From contig NZ_JAENJG010000001.1 in NCBI RefSeq assembly GCF_016597785.1, positions 248,001 through 312,000 of the forward strand: DNA of 64,000 nt. Direction: 5' to 3'. The notes beneath the pieces were generated by a model. That model saw nothing but the letters and a program-made list of their open reading frames with translations. It did no database searches and had not been told where the DNA came from. Of this stretch, positions 48,394 to 57,731 are shown one piece after another. The DNA is from Leucobacter sp. L43 (lineage in GTDB: Bacteria > Actinomycetota > Actinomycetes > Actinomycetales > Microbacteriaceae). A program made the translations under genes and the position numbers. Every line of letters begins with the position of its first letter. Position 1 is the first letter of the stretch.

Positions 48394-48861
48394 TCATTCC
48401 GCAGCGAGGGCTCGAAGCGCGTCGCCGTAGTCGGCGAGCGGGCGAGCTTCGCCCACCGGTGATTCGAAGGACGCGGCGACGAGTCCGTCGCGACCGATCA
48501 AAACGCTCGCACGCGAGGCTGCGCCCGTGCGTTCGACGAAGGCGCCGTACGCGCGCGAGACAGCGCCGTGCGGCCAGAAATCAGAGAGAATCGGAAACTC
48601 GAATCCTTCGTGCTCGGCCCAGGCTCTCAGCGCCCACACCGAATCGACCGTGACGCCGATCAATCGCACCGAGTGCTCTGCGAACAGGCCCCGGCTCGCA
48701 GACAGCTCGGCGAACTCCGCGGTGCAGATGCGCGAGAAGGCGAACGGCACGAAGACCAGCGCGACGGGACCATCGAGCAGCAGCTCAGACAGAGCGACCT
48801 CCGCGCCGAACTGATCCGACAGCGTGAAATCGGGCGCCAGCGCACCCGCAGCGAGCACCAT
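48394..48861 (-). CDS. Peroxiredoxin, AhpE-type
   Basis: 155 residues. One-Cys peroxiredoxin of the AhpE/PrxQ kind: fold start GALAPDFTLSDQFGAEV, active site VFVPFAFSRICTAEF with Cys46 (the usual GICTGE is here RICTAE), then a Trp/Phe-rich C-terminal part without a clear resolving Cys. Reduces hydroperoxides; in mycobacteria mycothiol/mycoredoxin restores AhpE. Start ATG at 48861 preceded by AGGAG. tRNA-Val follows on the same strand. Confidence 0.9.
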   Translation of the reverse strand: MVLAAGALAPDFTLSDQFGAEVALSELLLDGPVALVFVPFAFSRICTAEFAELSASRGLFAEHSVRLIGVTVDSVWALRAWAEHEGFEFPILSDFWPHGAVSRAYGAFVERTGAASRASVLIGRDGLVAASFESPVGEARPLADYGDALRALAAE

Positions 48862-49106
48862 GAGGACTCCTATTCCGGCCGATCGACCCGATCGCGATGC
48901 AGTGCGACCAACTGTAGCCAAACACCGAACACCGTGCGGATTGTGCTGAAATCACACACGATGGGCGTCGGCTGAATGATCCTTCGTACAAATTCGATAG
49001 TCTGGAGCCACACCCGCGAATCCAGCGGGCGCCTTTCGTGCAGCGCGCCGACGCACCAACCAGCGGTTCTGGCTCCTGCACGCCTCATGGTGAATGGAGC
49101 ACAATC

Positions 49107-51833
49107 TTGGCCGTCAACACGCAGGATCCCTACGCAAGCGGGAACGAAGATCAGGATCCGCAGGAGACCGCCGAATGGCGCGAGTCCCTCGACGCGGTCG
49201 TCGAAGAGCGGGGCGCAGGGCGCGGCCGCGAGATCATGACGAGCCTGCTCGACCGCTCGCGGCAGCTGCACCTCAACGTGCCCCAGGTGCCGACCACCGA
49301 TTACGTCAATACGATCGCCTCCGACGACGAGCCCGACTTCCCGGGCAACGAGGAGCTCGAGCGCAAGTACCGCTCGTGGATCCGTTGGAACGCGGCGATG
49401 ACCGTGCACCGCGCGCAGGCCCCCGGCATCGGCGTCGGCGGTCACATCTCGTCGTACGCGTCGGCCGCCTCTCTCTACGAGGTCGGGTTCAACCATTTCT
49501 TCCGCGGTCAGGATCACCCGGGCGGCGGCGACCAGATCTTCGCGCAGGGGCACGCCTCCCCCGGCATGTACGCACGGGCCTTCCTCGAGGGGCGGCTCAC
49601 CGCCGACCAGCTCGACGGGTTCCGTCAGGAGAAGTCGCACGCGGGCGGCGGCCTTCCCAGCTACCCGCATCCGCGCCTGGCGCCCGAGTTCTGGCAGTTC
49701 CCCACGGTGTCGATGGGACTCGGTCCGATCAACGCCATCTACCAGGCGCAGCTCAACAAGTACCTCACGAACCGCGGCATCAAAGATGCCTCTGACCAGC
49801 ACGTCTGGGCCTTCCTCGGCGATGGCGAGATGGACGAGGTCGAGAGCCGCGGCCAGCTCCAGGTCGCAGCGAACGAGGGCCTCGACAACCTGACCTTCGT
49901 CATCAACTGCAACCTGCAGCGCCTCGACGGTCCGGTCCGCGGCAACGGCAAGATCATCCAGGAGCTCGAGAGCTACTTCCGCGGCGCCGGCTGGAACGTC
50001 ATCAAGGTCATCTGGGGTCGCGAGTGGGACGATCTGCTTGAGCGCGACGTCGACGGCGCGCTGCTCAACATCATGAACACGACGCCCGACGGCGACTACC
50101 AGACGTACAAGGCCGAGAACGGCGCGTACATCCGCAACCACTTCTTCGGCAAGGACGAGCGCGCCATGCATCTCGTCGACGACTACAGCGACGATCAGAT
50201 CTGGCAGCTCCGCCGCGGCGGTCACGACTACCGCAAGGTCTACGCGGCGTACGCCGCAGCGCTCGCGCACAAGGGTCGCCCGACGGTCATTCTCGCGAAG
50301 ACGGTCAAGGGCTACGGGCTCGGCCCGCACTTCGAGGGTCGCAATGCGACGCATCAGATGAAGAAGATGACGCTGGACGACATCAAGACGTTCCGCGACA
50401 CCATGCGCATTCCGATCTCCGATGCGCAGCTCGAAGCCGATCCGTACCGCCCGCCGTACTACTTCCCGGGCAACGATGACGAGGCGATCCAGTACATCCA
50501 TGAGCGCCGTCGCGAGCTCGGCGGATACCTTCCCGAGCGCCGCACGAAGCACACCGAGCTGGCGCTGCCCGAGAAGAAGACGTACGCCATCGCCGCGAAG
50601 GGATCCGGCACGCAGGAGGCCGCGACGACGATGGTCTTCGTCCGCCTCCTCAAGGACCTGATGCGCGACAAGTCGTTCGGCCCGCGCATCGTGCCGATCA
50701 TCCCCGATGAGGCCCGTACCTTCGGCATGGATTCGTACTTCCCCACGTCGAAGATCTACAACCCCAACGGGCAGAACTACGTCTCCGTCGACCGCGAGCT
50801 GCTGCTCGCGTACAAGGAGAGCCCGCAGGGCGTGCTGATCCACGTCGGCATCAACGAGGCGGGCGCCGCCGCCGCGTTCACCGCGGTCGGCACCTCGTAC
50901 TCGACGCAGGGCGAGCCCCTCATCCCCGTCTACATCTTCTACTCGATGTTCGGGTTCCAGAGAACGGGCGACGCATTCTGGGCTGCCGGCGATCAGATGG
51001 CGCGCGGCTTCGTGATCGGCGCCACCGCCGGCCGCACCACGCTCACCGGCGAGGGGCTGCAGCACGCCGACGGCCATTCGATCGCACTCGCCGCGACCAA
51101 CCCCGCGGTCGTCTCGTACGACGCGGCGTACGGCTACGAACTCGGGCACATCATGCGTTCGGGTATCGAGCGCATGTACGGCGGAGAGCACCCGGATCCG
51201 AACGTCATGTACTACCTGACGGTCTACAACGAGCCGATCGTGCACCCTGCTGAGCCCGAGAACGTCGACGTCGAGGGAATCGTCCGCGGCATCCACAAGG
51301 TTCGCGCCGCGGAGTCCGGCACGCACAGTGCGCAGATCTTCGCGTCCGGCGTGGCCGTGCCGTGGGCGCTCCAGGCGCAGCAGATCCTCGCCCGCGACTG
51401 GGACGTCGCCGCTGATGTGTGGAGCGTCACGAGTTGGACCGAGCTCGGTCGTGACGGCGTCGCAGCGGAGGATCACAACTTCCGCAACTTCGGCGACGAG
51501 CCGCGGGTGCCGTACCTGACCGAGAAGCTGCGAGGTTCCGACGGACCCGTCGTCGCCGTGAGCGACTGGGCCACCCAGGTGCCCGAGCAGATCCGCGCGT
51601 TCGTTCCGAACGACTACTCGGTGCTGGGCGCCGACGGCTTCGGGTTCTCCGACACTCGCGCAGCGGCGCGTCGCTACTTCGGCATCGACCGGGAATCGGT
51701 CGTCGTGAAGGTGCTGCAGCGTCTCGCGCTGCAGGGCAAGATCGACGCCGACGTGCCTCGCCGCGCTGCCGAGCAGTATCGCCTCGGCGACGTGAACGCC
51801 GGCTCGACGGGCGGCGCAGGCGGGGAGTCCTGA
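49107..51833 (+). CDS. aceE: Pyruvate dehydrogenase E1 component (homodimeric)
   Basis: 908 residues, the AceE family: decarboxylates pyruvate and transfers acetyl to lipoyl-E2. TPP motif [20 protein letters not shown], further marks [36 protein letters not shown] and [14 protein letters not shown]. Start is TTG at 49107 with GGAG eight bases upstream; it gives the usual N terminus. A TAGTCT element lies about 100 bases earlier. It is followed after 11 bases by the fasR-fab genes, linking acetyl-CoA supply to fatty acid synthesis. E2 and E3 come from lpdA-sucB, 25 kb away. Confidence 0.97.
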   Translation: MAVNTQDPYASGNEDQDPQETAEWRESLDAVVEERGAGRGREIMTSLLDRSRQLHLNVPQVPTTDYVNTIASDDEPDFPGNEELERKYRSWIRWNAAMTVHRAQAPGIGVGGHISSYASAASLYEVGFNHFFRGQDHPGGGDQIFAQGHASPGMYARAFLEGRLTADQLDGFRQEKSHAGGGLPSYPHPRLAPEFWQFPTVSMGLGPINAIYQAQLNKYLTNRGIKDASDQHVWAFLGDGEMDEVESRGQLQVAANEGLDNLTFVINCNLQRLDGPVRGNGKIIQELESYFRGAGWNVIKVIWGREWDDLLERDVDGALLNIMNTTPDGDYQTYKAENGAYIRNHFFGKDERAMHLVDDYSDDQIWQLRRGGHDYRKVYAAYAAALAHKGRPTVILAKTVKGYGLGPHFEGRNATHQMKKMTLDDIKTFRDTMRIPISDAQLEADPYRPPYYFPGNDDEAIQYIHERRRELGGYLPERRTKHTELALPEKKTYAIAAKGSGTQEAATTMVFVRLLKDLMRDKSFGPRIVPIIPDEARTFGMDSYFPTSKIYNPNGQNYVSVDRELLLAYKESPQGVLIHVGINEAGAAAAFTAVGTSYSTQGEPLIPVYIFYSMFGFQRTGDAFWAAGDQMARGFVIGATAGRTTLTGEGLQHADGHSIALAATNPAVVSYDAAYGYELGHIMRSGIERMYGGEHPDPNVMYYLTVYNEPIVHPAEPENVDVEGIVRGIHKVRAAESGTHSAQIFASGVAVPWALQAQQILARDWDVAADVWSVTSWTELGRDGVAAEDHNFRNFGDEPRVPYLTEKLRGSDGPVVAVSDWATQVPEQIRAFVPNDYSVLGADGFGFSDTRAAARRYFGIDRESVVVKVLQRLALQGKIDADVPRRAAEQYRLGDVNAGSTGGAGGES

Positions 51834-51844
51834 CGGACGCCCCG

Positions 51845-53077
51845 ATGCAGCCCGACGCCACGCCCATGGATCGAACGAAAGCGCAGGAGCTCGCGTGGCT
51901 CCGCACGATCACCGGTGAGCTCTCGACCCGCACGATCACCCGGCTCGACGACACACTCCCCTGGTACGGGAATATGCCGCCGAGCCGGCGATCGGCGATC
52001 GGGCTGGTCGCCCAGACCGGCATCAGTTCGTTCATCCAGTGGTACGAAGACCCGACGTCGACGCCCTGGATCGCGTCCGACGTCTTCAGCGCCGCTCCGC
52101 GCGAGCTGCTCAGATCGATCAGTCTGCAGGAGACCCTGCAGTTGATCCGGGTCGTGGTCTCGGTGGTGGAGGATCGCGTGGCGCCGAAGAGCGAGGCGCT
52201 GCGGGAGGCCGTGCTCCACTACTCGCGCGACGTGGCCTTCGCGGCCGCCGACGTCTATGCGCGAGCAGCGGAGGCGCGCGGGCTCTGGGACGCCCGCCTC
52301 GAAGCGCTCGTCGTCGACTCGATTCTGACGGGCGAGAGCGATGACGAGCTGCCCAGTCGAATCGCGGCGCTCGGTTGGCACGGCGATGGAGAGGCCGCCG
52401 TTCTCGTCGGCACCGCAGAACGCTATGTGGACGTCGACCAGTTGCGACGCTCGGCTCGCCACGCGGGCGCAGATGTGCTGATCGGCCTGCAGGGCACACG
52501 TCTCGTGCTCGTGCTCGGACGCCTCGACGCGCCCCTCCCCGAGCCGGGGGCCAATGGTGCTGCCGAGCGGCTGTCATTCCTCGAGATCGCGCAACGGCTC
52601 GCCGACGGGTTCTCGGATGGGCCGCTCGTGCTGGGCCCCACCGTCGAGAATCTGGTGGATGCATCGCGCAGCGCTCGAGCGGCACTCGCCGGGGTCGCCG
52701 TCGCACGCTCGTGGCGTCACGCACCCCGCCCGGTGGCGGCCGACGATCTCCTTCCCGAGCGCGCGCTCGCGGGAGACGGACTCGCACGACGCACCCTCAT
52801 CGAGCAGATCTACGAACCGCTCGCCGCGCACTCTGGCGAGCTCCTCGAGACGCTCTGGTGCTACCTCGACAACGGAAGGTCGCTGGAGGCGACCGCACGA
52901 GAGCTGTTCGTTCATCCGAATACGGTGCGCTACCGCCTGAAAAAGGTCTCCGACGTCATCGGGTGGAATGCCACCGGTGCGCGCGAAGCCCTCATTCTGC
53001 AGTCCGCGCTCATCGCCGGGTCGATCGCGCAACACGGCCGCCGCGCCCCGGCTCCGAAGCGGGAAGGGTCGCGCTAG
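51845..53077 (+). CDS. fasR: PucR-family transcriptional regulator, FasR-like
   Basis: 410 residues. The C-terminal PucR helix-turn-helix (LWCYLDNGRSLEATARELF, VHPNTVRYRLKKVSDVIGW) is preceded by a GGDEF-like/CdaR-type middle domain. In Streptomyces FasR, placed the same way before fabD, activates the fatty acid synthase genes. The ATG at 51845 follows aceE by 11 bases; an ATG at 51866 is an alternative. Gene order and family make the regulatory role likely. Confidence 0.87.
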   Translation: MQPDATPMDRTKAQELAWLRTITGELSTRTITRLDDTLPWYGNMPPSRRSAIGLVAQTGISSFIQWYEDPTSTPWIASDVFSAAPRELLRSISLQETLQLIRVVVSVVEDRVAPKSEALREAVLHYSRDVAFAAADVYARAAEARGLWDARLEALVVDSILTGESDDELPSRIAALGWHGDGEAAVLVGTAERYVDVDQLRRSARHAGADVLIGLQGTRLVLVLGRLDAPLPEPGANGAAERLSFLEIAQRLADGFSDGPLVLGPTVENLVDASRSARAALAGVAVARSWRHAPRPVAADDLLPERALAGDGLARRTLIEQIYEPLAAHSGELLETLWCYLDNGRSLEATARELFVHPNTVRYRLKKVSDVIGWNATGAREALILQSALIAGSIAQHGRRAPAPKREGSR

Positions 53078-53191
53078 CGAGCCCTCGTGGCCGATGACGG
53101 CGACGCCTCTGACGAGATTCCACAAAGAAATCCGCAAAGTGTGGTCGGAAATATGCAGGCTGCACGGCCATGATCTGAGAAACTGGAACAC

Positions 53192-54112
53192 GTGATTGTT
53201 ATCGCCTGCCCTGGACAGGGCTCCCAGACCCCCGGCTTCCTCGCACCCTGGCTCGAGCTGCCGGGCGCCCGCGACTTCCTCGGAGAGGCCTCGGAGCACG
53301 CGGGCGTCGATCTGATCGCCCACGGCACGCAGAGCGACGCCGACACGATTCGCGACACCGCGATCGCGCAGCCGCTGATCGTCGCTGCGAGCCTCCTCGC
53401 CTGGCGGGAACTGTCAGCTCGCGTCTCCATCGCAGATGCCGGGATCTCCGGCCACTCGGTGGGCGAGTTCGCCGCAGCGGCAGCTGCCGGCGTATTGACC
53501 GAGGCCGAGGCGCTGCGTCTCGTCGCGGTCCGCGGGCGCGCGATGGCCGATGCCGCCGCCCGCGCCGACACCGGTATGGCGGCCGTCGTGGGCGGCGTCG
53601 AAGCCGATGTGCTCGCCAAGATCGACGAGCACGGCCTCACCCCCGCGAATCGCAACGGCGGAGGACAGATCGTCGCAGCCGGAAGCCGCTCATCCCTGGA
53701 CGCCCTCGCCGCCGATGCGCCGCGCGGAGCGCGCGTGATCGCTCTCCAGGTCGCGGGTGCGTTCCATACCGATGCGATGGCGTCCGCCATCCCCCTGCTG
53801 CGCGAGGCCGCGGAAGGCGTGACGCCGACCGATCCTCGTCATCCGCTCTGGACCAACGCCGACGGCTCGCGCGTCACCGACGGGGGTCGTTTCGTCGACC
53901 TCCTCGTGTCTCAGATCGCGAACCCAGTGCGCTGGGACGCCTGCATGGCGGGCTTCGACGAGGCCGGCATCACCGGCCTCGTCGAACTCGCACCCGCCGG
54001 CGCTCTGACCGGCATCGCGAAGCGTGCGCTCAAGGGCACGCCGGCTGTCGCCATCAAGACCCCTGATGATCTCGACGCGGCCGTGGCACTCGTCACCGGC
54101 CCCGCTGCCTGA
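53192..54112 (+). CDS. fabD: Malonyl-CoA:ACP transacylase
   Basis: 306 residues. Moves malonate from CoA to ACP. Entry motif ACPGQGSQTPGF, nucleophile Ser89 in ISGHSVGEFAAA, catalytic His in VAGAFHTDAM. The start is GTG at 53192. A 114-base spacer after fasR contains an imperfect palindrome (53120-53144) and allows its own promoter. First gene of fabD-fabH-acpP-fabF. Confidence 0.96.
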   Translation: MIVIACPGQGSQTPGFLAPWLELPGARDFLGEASEHAGVDLIAHGTQSDADTIRDTAIAQPLIVAASLLAWRELSARVSIADAGISGHSVGEFAAAAAAGVLTEAEALRLVAVRGRAMADAAARADTGMAAVVGGVEADVLAKIDEHGLTPANRNGGGQIVAAGSRSSLDALAADAPRGARVIALQVAGAFHTDAMASAIPLLREAAEGVTPTDPRHPLWTNADGSRVTDGGRFVDLLVSQIANPVRWDACMAGFDEAGITGLVELAPAGALTGIAKRALKGTPAVAIKTPDDLDAAVALVTGPAA

Positions 54113-54131
54113 CCGAAACGGAACCGTGCAC

Positions 54132-55136
54132 ATGCCTGCTCTCGTGCAGCCCTCGGGCCCTGCTCATTCCCGCATCCTCTCCATCGGCGCCGCACGCGGC
54201 GACCTCGATATCCCGAACGACGATCTCGTCGGCCCGATCGACTCCTCCGATGAGTGGATCCGCCAGCGCACCGGCATCGTGCAACGGCGACGCGCGAGCC
54301 GTTCGATCGGAGCCGTCGACCTCGCCGTCGAGGCGGCGGAATCCGCGATTCAGAGGTCGGGTCTCGATCGCGCAGAGATCGACGGAGTCATCATCGCGAC
54401 CATCTCGAACGTCGCGGTGACTCCCTCGATGGCATCTCTCGCCGCTCACCGTCTCGGCCTCACACCGGCGGCGGCCTTCGACATCTCAGCCGCGTGCGCC
54501 GGGTACGTCTACGGCGTGGCGCAGGCAGACGCACTCGTGCGTTCGGGCGTGTGCCGCAACGTGCTGGTCATCGGCGCCGAGAAGCTCTCGGACATCGTCG
54601 ATCCGACGGACCGCAGCATCTCCTTCCTGCTCGCCGACGGCGCCGGCGCTGTGGTCGTCGGCCCGAGCGACCACACCGGCATCGGCCCGACCATCTGGGG
54701 ATCCGACGGCGAGAAGTGGGACGCCATTCGCGTGACGTCCACCTTCGAGGAGTACCGCAGCAACCCCGGAGTCGTCGCGTGGCCGACACTCCGTCAGGAC
54801 GGCCAGACCGTGTTCCGGTGGGCCGTGTGGGAGATGGCGAAGGTCGCGCGCGAAACGCTCGAGGCCTCCGGTATCGAGGCCTCCGATCTGGCCGCCTTCA
54901 TCCCCCATCAGGCCAACATGCGGATCGTCGACGAGTTCGCCAAGCAGCTGAAGCTGCCGGAGTCGGTGGCCATCGCCCGTGACATCGAGATGCAGGGGAA
55001 CACCTCAGCAGCATCGATTCCGCTCGCGCTGGACGCGCTACTGCAGGAACGGCCCGAGCTCTCCGGAGGGCTCGCACTGACCATCGGATTCGGTGCAGGC
55101 CTCGTCTACGGCGCCCAGGTCATCGAGATTCCCTGA
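54132..55136 (+). CDS. fabH: 3-oxoacyl-ACP synthase III
   Basis: 334 residues. Starts fatty acid synthesis by condensing an acyl-CoA with malonyl-ACP; in actinobacteria branched primers are preferred. Catalytic triad Cys122 in ISAACAGYVYG, His in FIPHQANMRI, Asn in QGNTSAASIP. Start ATG at 54132, 19 bases after fabD stop. Confidence 0.96.
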   Translation: MPALVQPSGPAHSRILSIGAARGDLDIPNDDLVGPIDSSDEWIRQRTGIVQRRRASRSIGAVDLAVEAAESAIQRSGLDRAEIDGVIIATISNVAVTPSMASLAAHRLGLTPAAAFDISAACAGYVYGVAQADALVRSGVCRNVLVIGAEKLSDIVDPTDRSISFLLADGAGAVVVGPSDHTGIGPTIWGSDGEKWDAIRVTSTFEEYRSNPGVVAWPTLRQDGQTVFRWAVWEMAKVARETLEASGIEASDLAAFIPHQANMRIVDEFAKQLKLPESVAIARDIEMQGNTSAASIPLALDALLQERPELSGGLALTIGFGAGLVYGAQVIEIP

Positions 55137-55236
55137 CACCGCCACGACGCGCTCCCCTCGCGCGTCGAACCCGCGCACCCCGCTGCGCGACATACACTTT
55201 TCACCGACCGAAACCCCGATCAAGGAGAAACACACA

Positions 55237-55485
55237 ATGGCATTCAGCAATGAAGAGGTCCTCGCAGGTCTGGCCGAGCTCGTCAACGATGAGACCGGCA
55301 TCGCGGCGGACGTCGTCGCACTCGACAAGTCGTTCACGGACGACCTCGACATCGACTCGATCTCGATGATGACGATCGTCGTCAACGCAGAGGAGAAGTT
55401 CGACGTCAAGATCCCCGACGAGGAAGTCAAGAACCTCAAGACCGTCGGCGACGCCGTCGACTTCATCGTGAAGGCTCAGGCCTAA
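55237..55485 (+). CDS. acpP: Acyl carrier protein
   Basis: 82 residues, acidic four-helix ACP. The phosphopantetheine is attached to Ser41 in DDLDIDSISMM, the usual DSL motif being DSI here. AAGGAGAAA lies before the ATG. The strong site and upstream gap of 100 bases are consistent with high expression of ACP in the fab operon. Confidence 0.97.
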   Translation: MAFSNEEVLAGLAELVNDETGIAADVVALDKSFTDDLDIDSISMMTIVVNAEEKFDVKIPDEEVKNLKTVGDAVDFIVKAQA

Positions 55486-55610
55486 GCACGCGGTATCGAG
55501 CGGAGCGCGGCGGTCAACGGACACGTCCACCCGACAGGGCCCGCCGCGCTCGCTCCTCCCTCAACTTTCCCTCGACTTCAGCCCCACTCAGAACGCGGAG
55601 CACGAACATC

Positions 55611-56849
55611 ATGACGAAGAAGATCGTTGTCACCGGCATCGGAGCCTCCTCACCCCTCGGCGGAACGGCTCCCGAGAGCTGGCGAGCCCTGCTCGCCGGA
55701 GAATCCGGAGTTCGCACGCTTGAGAACGACTGGGTCGAGCAGTACGGCCTCGCAGTCGGTTTCGCCGGCACGGCGAAGGTCGACCCGGCTGAGGTGCTCG
55801 AGCGTCCCGTCGCAAAGCGCCTGGACCCGTCGAGTCGTTTCGCTCTCGTCGCCGCGCTCGAGGCGTGGGCCGACGCGGGCAGCCCGAGCGTCGAGTCGGA
55901 GCGCCTGGGCGTGGACTGGGCGACCGGCATCGGCGGCCTGTGGACCCTCCTCGACGCCTGGGACACCCTGCGTGAGAAGGGCCCGCGCCGCGTCATGCCG
56001 CTCACGGTTCCGATGCTCATGCCGAACGCTCCCGCCGCAGCCGTATCCATGCACCTCGAGGCTCGTGCATACGCGCGCACGGTCGCCTCGGCCTGCGCAT
56101 CGAGCACCGAGTCGATCGCGAACGCATACGAGCATCTCCAGCTCGGGCTCGCCGATGTCGTGATCGCTGGCGGGGCTGAAGCCGCGATCCACCCCATCAC
56201 GCTCGCTTCCTTCAACTCGGCGCAGGCGCTGTCGAAGCGCAACGACTCCCCCGCTACGGCGTCGCGCCCGTACAACACCGATCGCGACGGCTTCGTCATG
56301 GGTGAGGGCGCTGGCGCGCTCGTGCTCGAGACCGAAGAGCACGCGCTCGCACGCGGCGCGAAGATCTACGCGGAGATCGCCGGCGGCGGAGTGACCGCGG
56401 ATTCGTACCACATCACCGCGAACGACCCGGAAGGCAAAGGTGCGAGCCGCGCCGTCGAGCTCGCCTTGGAGCAGGCGGGCGCGACCGCTGACGACGTCAC
56501 GCACATCAACGCGCACGCAACGTCGACGCCGGTGGGTGACATCGCGGAGTACACCGCATTGCGCAACGTCTTCGGCGACCGCGTGAACGAGATCCCGGTA
56601 TCGGCGACGAAAGCCGCGACCGGCCACCTGCTCGGCGGCACGGGTGCGCTCGAGGCGATCTTCACGGTGCTCGCGGTGCAGCACCGCATCGCCCCGCCCA
56701 CGATCAACCTCGTATCGAAGGATCCTGAGATCCCGCTCACCGTCTCGAGCGACCAGCAGTCGCTCGGCGACGGGCCGCAGCTCGCGATCTCGAATTCGTT
56801 CGGCTTCGGCGGTCACAACGCGGTCCTCGCGATCCGCTCGTACGAGTAG
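55611..56849 (+). CDS. fabF: 3-oxoacyl-ACP synthase II
   Basis: 412 residues, elongating condensing enzyme. Cys162 in ASACASSTESIA, His in NAHATSTPVGD and TGHLLGGTGALE complete the Cys-His-His triad. Glycine-rich end SNSFGFGGHNAVL. Last gene of the fab group, 125 bases after acpP. Confidence 0.97.
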   Translation: MTKKIVVTGIGASSPLGGTAPESWRALLAGESGVRTLENDWVEQYGLAVGFAGTAKVDPAEVLERPVAKRLDPSSRFALVAALEAWADAGSPSVESERLGVDWATGIGGLWTLLDAWDTLREKGPRRVMPLTVPMLMPNAPAAAVSMHLEARAYARTVASACASSTESIANAYEHLQLGLADVVIAGGAEAAIHPITLASFNSAQALSKRNDSPATASRPYNTDRDGFVMGEGAGALVLETEEHALARGAKIYAEIAGGGVTADSYHITANDPEGKGASRAVELALEQAGATADDVTHINAHATSTPVGDIAEYTALRNVFGDRVNEIPVSATKAATGHLLGGTGALEAIFTVLAVQHRIAPPTINLVSKDPEIPLTVSSDQQSLGDGPQLAISNSFGFGGHNAVLAIRSYE

Positions 56850-56915
56850 GACCGGGGGCGAGGTCGCCCGTGACCGCGGATGACGCGGCGTGGACGGCGT
56901 CCGCCTCGCGCGCGG

Positions 56916-56921
56916 TACGGT
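56916..56921 (+). promoter_or_regulatory. -10 element for leaderless GATase-like gene
   Basis: TACGGT followed by six bases and the ATG at 56928. Confidence 0.5.
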
Positions 56922-56927
56922 AGAAGG

Positions 56928-57731
56928 ATGAAGCCGTTCCTGCTCATCACCACGCGCGGCGAGGACGACGTCGCTGCGCATGAGCACGCCGCGTACTGCC
57001 GGTTGACCGGCCTGCTGCCCGATGAGCTCGAATGGATTCGTGCCGATCGCGCGCCGATCGGCACGATCGAGTTCGCGCGGTACTCCGGCATCATCCTCGC
57101 GGGGAGCCCGTTCACCGTCAGCGAGCCGGAAGATCGCAAGTCGGCGACGGAACGACGCGTCGAACGCGAGCTGGCCGCCCTGCTCGACGACGTCGTCCGT
57201 CGCGATTTCCCGTTCCTCGGAGTCTGCTACGGCGTCGGCACCATCGGGTCCCACCAGGGAGCCCGCGTCGACCGGACGTATGGCGAACCCTCCCAAGCGG
57301 TCCGCATCAGCCTGACGGCGGCAGGACGCACCGACGCGCTTCTGCACGAGCTCCCGCCCTCGTTCGATGCCTTCGTCGGGCATAAGGAGGCCATCAGCGA
57401 GGTGCCTCCGAGCATCACGGTCCTGGCCAGTTCGCCGACCTGCCCCGTACAGGCGTTTCGAGTGGGCGAGAACGTGTATGCGACGCAGTTCCACCCCGAA
57501 CTCGACACCGCCGCGTTCACCTCGCGGGTGCGCTCGTACGCCGGGCACGGCTATTTCGAACCGTCCGAGGTCGACACCATCATCGCGACCGCTGAGGCCG
57601 CGGACGTTCGCGCGTCGCACATGGTGCTCGGCCGGTTCGTCGAGGAGTATCTGGACTCCCGTCGGGGGCATCGCGGGGCGACGCCACCCGAACCCCCTGC
57701 TGGCGCACCGACCTATTCGAAGAGCGCCTGA
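56928..57731 (+). CDS. Class I glutamine amidotransferase-like protein
   Basis: 267 residues resembling the amidotransferase part of GMP synthase. Nucleophile elbow FLGVCYGVGTIGSHQG with Cys, and catalytic His and Glu in YATQFHPELDTAAF. It has no synthetase domain. Such free-standing proteins probably hydrolyse glutamine or a gamma-glutamyl compound; substrate unknown. Its last 19 bases overlap the end of efeB on the other strand. Confidence 0.87.
   Translation: MKPFLLITTRGEDDVAAHEHAAYCRLTGLLPDELEWIRADRAPIGTIEFARYSGIILAGSPFTVSEPEDRKSATERRVERELAALLDDVVRRDFPFLGVCYGVGTIGSHQGARVDRTYGEPSQAVRISLTAAGRTDALLHELPPSFDAFVGHKEAISEVPPSITVLASSPTCPVQAFRVGENVYATQFHPELDTAAFTSRVRSYAGHGYFEPSEVDTIIATAEAADVRASHMVLGRFVEEYLDSRRGHRGATPPEPPAGAPTYSKSA

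Noticed and set aside
48870..51476. Open frame of 868 codons opposite aceE
   Set aside because: Same effect: it lies almost wholly antisense to aceE and has repetitive low-complexity composition.
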